Source of the DNA: an uncultured Saprospirales bacterium
Lineage (GTDB): Bacteria; Bacteroidota; Bacteroidia; Chitinophagales; Saprospiraceae
Reading direction: 5' to 3'
DNA length: 35,550 nt
Assembly: GCA_937926355.1 (NCBI GenBank)
Contig: CALAZP010000251.1
Span: 1 to 35,550, forward strand
A program made the position numbers and the translations under genes. The notes beneath the pieces are model-generated. The model saw only the letters and a list, made by a program, of their open reading frames with translations, was not told the origin of the DNA and searched no databases. Positions 32,450 to 35,550 of the stretch are shown one piece after another (position 1 is the first letter of the stretch; every line of letters starts with the position of its first letter).

Positions 32450-35400
32450 TTGAATCACTTGATACCTCATTTCATTAGCCAAAATTATGAAAAAGGTATT
32501 CTCGAAGGATCTTTTGAAGCCTCAGCATTATCTGTTGACTTATCTGGTTTTACCGCATTAACGGAGTCCATGATGACCAAAGGCAATGTTGGTGCAGAGC
32601 AACTTACGGTTTTACTCAATCAAGTATTTCAGCCATTAGTTGATATTGTGTACAAGCATAAAGGGATTATTCCATACTTTGCTGGCGATTCTTTTGTGGC
32701 TATTTTTCCTAAAGACCAAAAACTCCATGAAGCTGCCGCAGTTCAGGTAGCGTTAGAAATTAGAAACTTTTTCACCCAAGTTAGTCCATCCATTGCTATA
32801 GGATTTAGAATTGGAATCGCCAATGGATCAGTAGAATGGGGAATTGTAGGTAACTTTCCTAAAAGTTATTATTTCAGAGGTCTTGCAATAACCAATGCTG
32901 CTGAATGTCAAAAACAAGCTGAGGTTAATAAAATTAATATCCACCCTGCAGTTGATGTTTCTTCTATTTACCAATTTGCAAAATTAACAGGAACCAATCA
33001 ATTTGGCTGCTTTCAGATAGAAGCCAAGCCGGATTTTTCCCCAACAGAAATATATCAGCCATTCATTGAGCCTAACGAAATGGTCACTAGGCTTTTTATT
33101 CCAGATTCTGTAATTCTTCATCGAAAAAGCGGAGAGTTTAGAACCGTTATTTCCATTTTTATCTCATTTACTGGTTTGGAGTCCCATCATGCATTAAATA
33201 TTTTGAGTACCATCGTTTTAGAGGAGATGTTTACTTATTCTGGCTACTTAAAAGAAATTGAATTTGGGGACAAAGGCGGGGTTCTAACTTGCTTTTTTGG
33301 GGCACCACAAACATTTGAGAACATAGCTGATCGAGCTTATGCATTCCTTAGGGCTTTCCGTAAAAGAACAACAGACGAATTGGCTAATGTCGAATTCTCT
33401 TGGCATGCAGGCATGACCCAAGGAAGAACTTTTGCTGGTTTTATTGGCAATCGTTTTAGGTATCAATACGCATTGGTAGGCAATTGTGTCAACCTAGCTG
33501 CCAGATTGATGTCAATATCTAACCCTTCACAGGTATGGGCAGATGAATCCATTGTTCAGGTTGGTGCATACGATTTGGAAAAAAGAGGATTGGAAAAATT
33601 AAAGGGAATTTCTAAGCCCATGTCTGTTTATGAATTAGTGGGAAAAAGAATGGAAATAGACACCAAAGAAGATACTCCCTTTATTGGAAGAGTTCAAGAA
33701 ACCCAACAAATATTGGGATTTATTCATCGGGTTACGATTGAAAACACCTCTGGGCTGATCGTATTATTCGGAGAAGGTGGTATCGGAAAAACTACTTTGT
33801 TAACTCGAATCAAGCGGAATGTTACTGAAGATGGAGGGCTTTGGTTGACGGGTAGATGTGATCAACTTTTGCGAAAACCCTTCAACCCTTTTATGCAAAT
33901 TTTAAAAAATTACTTTTCCCTACCTAAAAAAAATGATCAAGAGCATAAACTGGAAATATTTGAAAAAAAATTTAAAGCTATTTTTAATCAAAGTCCAGAA
34001 CCTATTTATAAGCGACAAGAGGCTTGGTTAAAGAATTTACAAAAGTTGAAAACTGTTATAGCAGCACTTTTGGAAATTCCATATCAGGGAGGCCTTTGGA
34101 AAATGTCAGGCCCGAAAGAAAAATATCAAAATACAATCCTTGCTCTAAGTACCTTCATTCAAGTTTTAAGCATCAAAAATCATATTTATCTGCTTCTTGA
34201 AGATAGCAATTGGATGGATGAAAGTTCCAAAAAAATCATCCAAAACTTGATGGAAGATTTTAAAATCCCTGGATTACAAATCATTCTAACTTCTAGGTTT
34301 AATGAAGGAGGAAAAGTGCCTGATTATTTAGATTCATTACTCAAAAGTCCGGAACCCTTTTCTCGATTTTCTTTAGTATTAAATTCATTTAGCAAGGAAG
34401 AGGTCCATCAGATGGCTTTAAAATACCTAGGTGCCCCAATCAGTGAATCCCTGTACCAATTCGTCGCTCAAAATACCCAAAACAACCCCTACTATTTAGA
34501 GAATATTTTTAATTATTTCAAGGACCAGCAAATCTTAGAAAAGGTAGATGCTAAATGGATCTTAAATCAAGATGAACTGTCCATTTCTTACTCCATGAAT
34601 TCCGTTTTACTCTCTAAAATAGACCGACTCAGTCCGAATACTAGAGAACTAATTAAAATAGCAAGTGTATTCGGCATTTCGTTTAATCGATTGGACTTAC
34701 TAGAAGCACTGCGAATGGCACCACCCAATAGTTTTTTTGAGGGAATCAGGTTAAATGAATTGGCCCCGCTTTTGGCTGAAGCTGTAAACCGGTCTATCCT
34801 GACTTCAACCAATCCCAATCAATTCTTTTTTAATCAAGCGTTATTAAGGGATACCGCTTATGAAATGCAACTCCCTAACAATATTAAAAAAACCCACGAG
34901 GTCATTGTTCTCGCCTACCAAAAAGCTCTGGAAACCAGACCTAATGATCCACGTTACTACGAAATAGGCTATCACTTAGAAAAAGCGGGTCAAGTGAAAG
35001 AAGCTTTAGGATTTTTCTTAAAAGCTGCTGATAGCGCAAGGAAAAACTACCAAAATGAAAAAGCACTAGAATACTACCTTAGAGTTTTACAAGGACTCTC
35101 GGACGAAAAAACCACCCTTACCTATATAAACGTATTAACGGATATATTCAAACTACAAACCATTATAGGGAAATGGAAAGAAGCACTCAAAACTGCTGAA
35201 GAGGCCGTTGTTTTAGCCCAGAAGAATACCAGCATGGTATATATGGCAAAAGCCTATAAACTCTTGGGCGAATACCTTTTGCTTTCCGGGGAATATTTTG
35301 AAGCCAAAAAACACTTGCTTAGAGCCGAGTCTTATTTTTCATCCGTTAATTATCAGGAAGGATTAATTGAACTATCCGGCAATTTGGGCAATCTTTACTA

Positions 35401-35550
35401 TCGTCAAGGGGAGTACGAAATGGCCAAAAGTTACTATCAGGTATTCCTAGAAAATAGGCACCTTCTGCCTGAAACTCAAGAAGTAGCCAATATCGCCGCT
35501 GAACTAGGATTGGCCTATATGAACCAGGGCAAATACGACCAAGCCTTGGC
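32450..35550 (+). CDS. Soluble adenylyl cyclase-like protein: twin cyclase domains, ATPase, TPR (3' end outside window)
   Basis: Frame open for 1033 codons to the window edge. An in-frame TAA lies at 32435-32437 and the first ATG (32570) comes after the catalytic aspartate, so the start must be a TTG (32450, or 32459). Cyclase domain 1 (about 25-200) has metal-binding Asp30 in SVDLSGFTALTES and Asp80 in FAGDSFVAIF. Cyclase domain 2 (about 231-400) has the GYLKEIEFGDKG region (Lys268, Asp274, Lys275) and Asn348/Arg352 in VNLAARL. A P-loop ATPase follows: Walker A GEGGIGKTT (441-449), Walker B-like YLLLEDSNWMDE (about 579-590). TPR repeats run from about 830 to the edge. This is the domain order of animal soluble adenylyl cyclase ADCY10; cAMP synthesis is likely but not certain. 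Confidence 0.88.
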   Translation, partial: MNHLIPHFISQNYEKGILEGSFEASALSVDLSGFTALTESMMTKGNVGAEQLTVLLNQVFQPLVDIVYKHKGIIPYFAGDSFVAIFPKDQKLHEAAAVQVALEIRNFFTQVSPSIAIGFRIGIANGSVEWGIVGNFPKSYYFRGLAITNAAECQKQAEVNKINIHPAVDVSSIYQFAKLTGTNQFGCFQIEAKPDFSPTEIYQPFIEPNEMVTRLFIPDSVILHRKSGEFRTVISIFISFTGLESHHALNILSTIVLEEMFTYSGYLKEIEFGDKGGVLTCFFGAPQTFENIADRAYAFLRAFRKRTTDELANVEFSWHAGMTQGRTFAGFIGNRFRYQYALVGNCVNLAARLMSISNPSQVWADESIVQVGAYDLEKRGLEKLKGISKPMSVYELVGKRMEIDTKEDTPFIGRVQETQQILGFIHRVTIENTSGLIVLFGEGGIGKTTLLTRIKRNVTEDGGLWLTGRCDQLLRKPFNPFMQILKNYFSLPKKNDQEHKLEIFEKKFKAIFNQSPEPIYKRQEAWLKNLQKLKTVIAALLEIPYQGGLWKMSGPKEKYQNTILALSTFIQVLSIKNHIYLLLEDSNWMDESSKKIIQNLMEDFKIPGLQIILTSRFNEGGKVPDYLDSLLKSPEPFSRFSLVLNSFSKEEVHQMALKYLGAPISESLYQFVAQNTQNNPYYLENIFNYFKDQQILEKVDAKWILNQDELSISYSMNSVLLSKIDRLSPNTRELIKIASVFGISFNRLDLLEALRMAPPNSFFEGIRLNELAPLLAEAVNRSILTSTNPNQFFFNQALLRDTAYEMQLPNNIKKTHEVIVLAYQKALETRPNDPRYYEIGYHLEKAGQVKEALGFFLKAADSARKNYQNEKALEYYLRVLQGLSDEKTTLTYINVLTDIFKLQTIIGKWKEALKTAEEAVVLAQKNTSMVYMAKAYKLLGEYLLLSGEYFEAKKHLLRAESYFSSVNYQEGLIELSGNLGNLYYRQGEYEMAKSYYQVFLENRHLLPETQEVANIAAELGLAYMNQGKYDQAL

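Noticed and set aside
1..35550. tRNA genes, CRISPR array, insertion sequence or prophage
   Set aside because: All gaps are below about 230 bases and none shows a cloverleaf, spaced repeats, transposase or integrase.

Overview
The window looks like core chromosome of a member of the Bacteroidota, probably from the Cytophagales/Saprospirales side; this placement is inferred. The evidence is AT-rich DNA, TAnnTTTG-type -7 promoter boxes, a Rho with a long charged N-terminal insertion, a GH3-family protein, DUF4294 and DUF3109 proteins, a proline-rich TonB, a secreted protease with a type IX secretion (T9SS) C-terminal sorting domain, and menaquinone synthesis by the futalosine route (mqnC). I see no insertion sequence, prophage, CRISPR array, tRNA or rRNA. 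No gene-free stretch exceeds about 230 bases.

Layout. 1-2.5 kb: a 5'-truncated MscS channel converges on rho. 2.7-5.7 kb (+): serS, a membrane zinc peptidase, frr and rpmH. 5.7-11 kb (-): a secreted TPR protein, then an operon read leftwards as small secreted protein, mitochondrial-type citrate synthase, gcvH, a VanZ-like protein and tonB, closed by a strong terminator. 11.1-12.3 kb: a cysteine-rich DUF3109 protein (+) and an Hsp20 chaperone (-). 12.4-18.8 kb (-): a GH3-family protein with its own promoter, and an mqnC-pnp-uvrA operon. 19-23.6 kb (+): rimP-nusA-infB, with a terminator hairpin in the rimP leader. 23.6-28.2 kb (-): DUF4294 protein, a 977-residue FAD/Fe-S dehydrogenase and glutamate formimidoyltransferase. 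28.3-35.5 kb (+): aspS, a T9SS-secreted metzincin protease, and a very large cyclase gene that leaves the window.

How it fits together. Much of the window is translation and transcription machinery (serS, frr, rpmH, rimP, nusA, infB, aspS, rho). Three operon heads are divergent pairs with back-to-back -7 boxes (rho/serS, mqnC/rimP, DUF4294/aspS). Three convergent pairs overlap at their stop codons (mscS/rho, rpmH/TPR, infB/ftcD).

The most unusual object is the last gene, from 32450 to the window edge. It has no usable ATG and starts at TTG, two bases after the protease stop. It encodes two class III cyclase domains, a P-loop ATPase and TPR repeats, the layout of animal soluble adenylyl cyclase (ADCY10). 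Its catalytic metal aspartates and the Asn/Arg pair are present, but the residues that bind bicarbonate in the human enzyme appear to be replaced.
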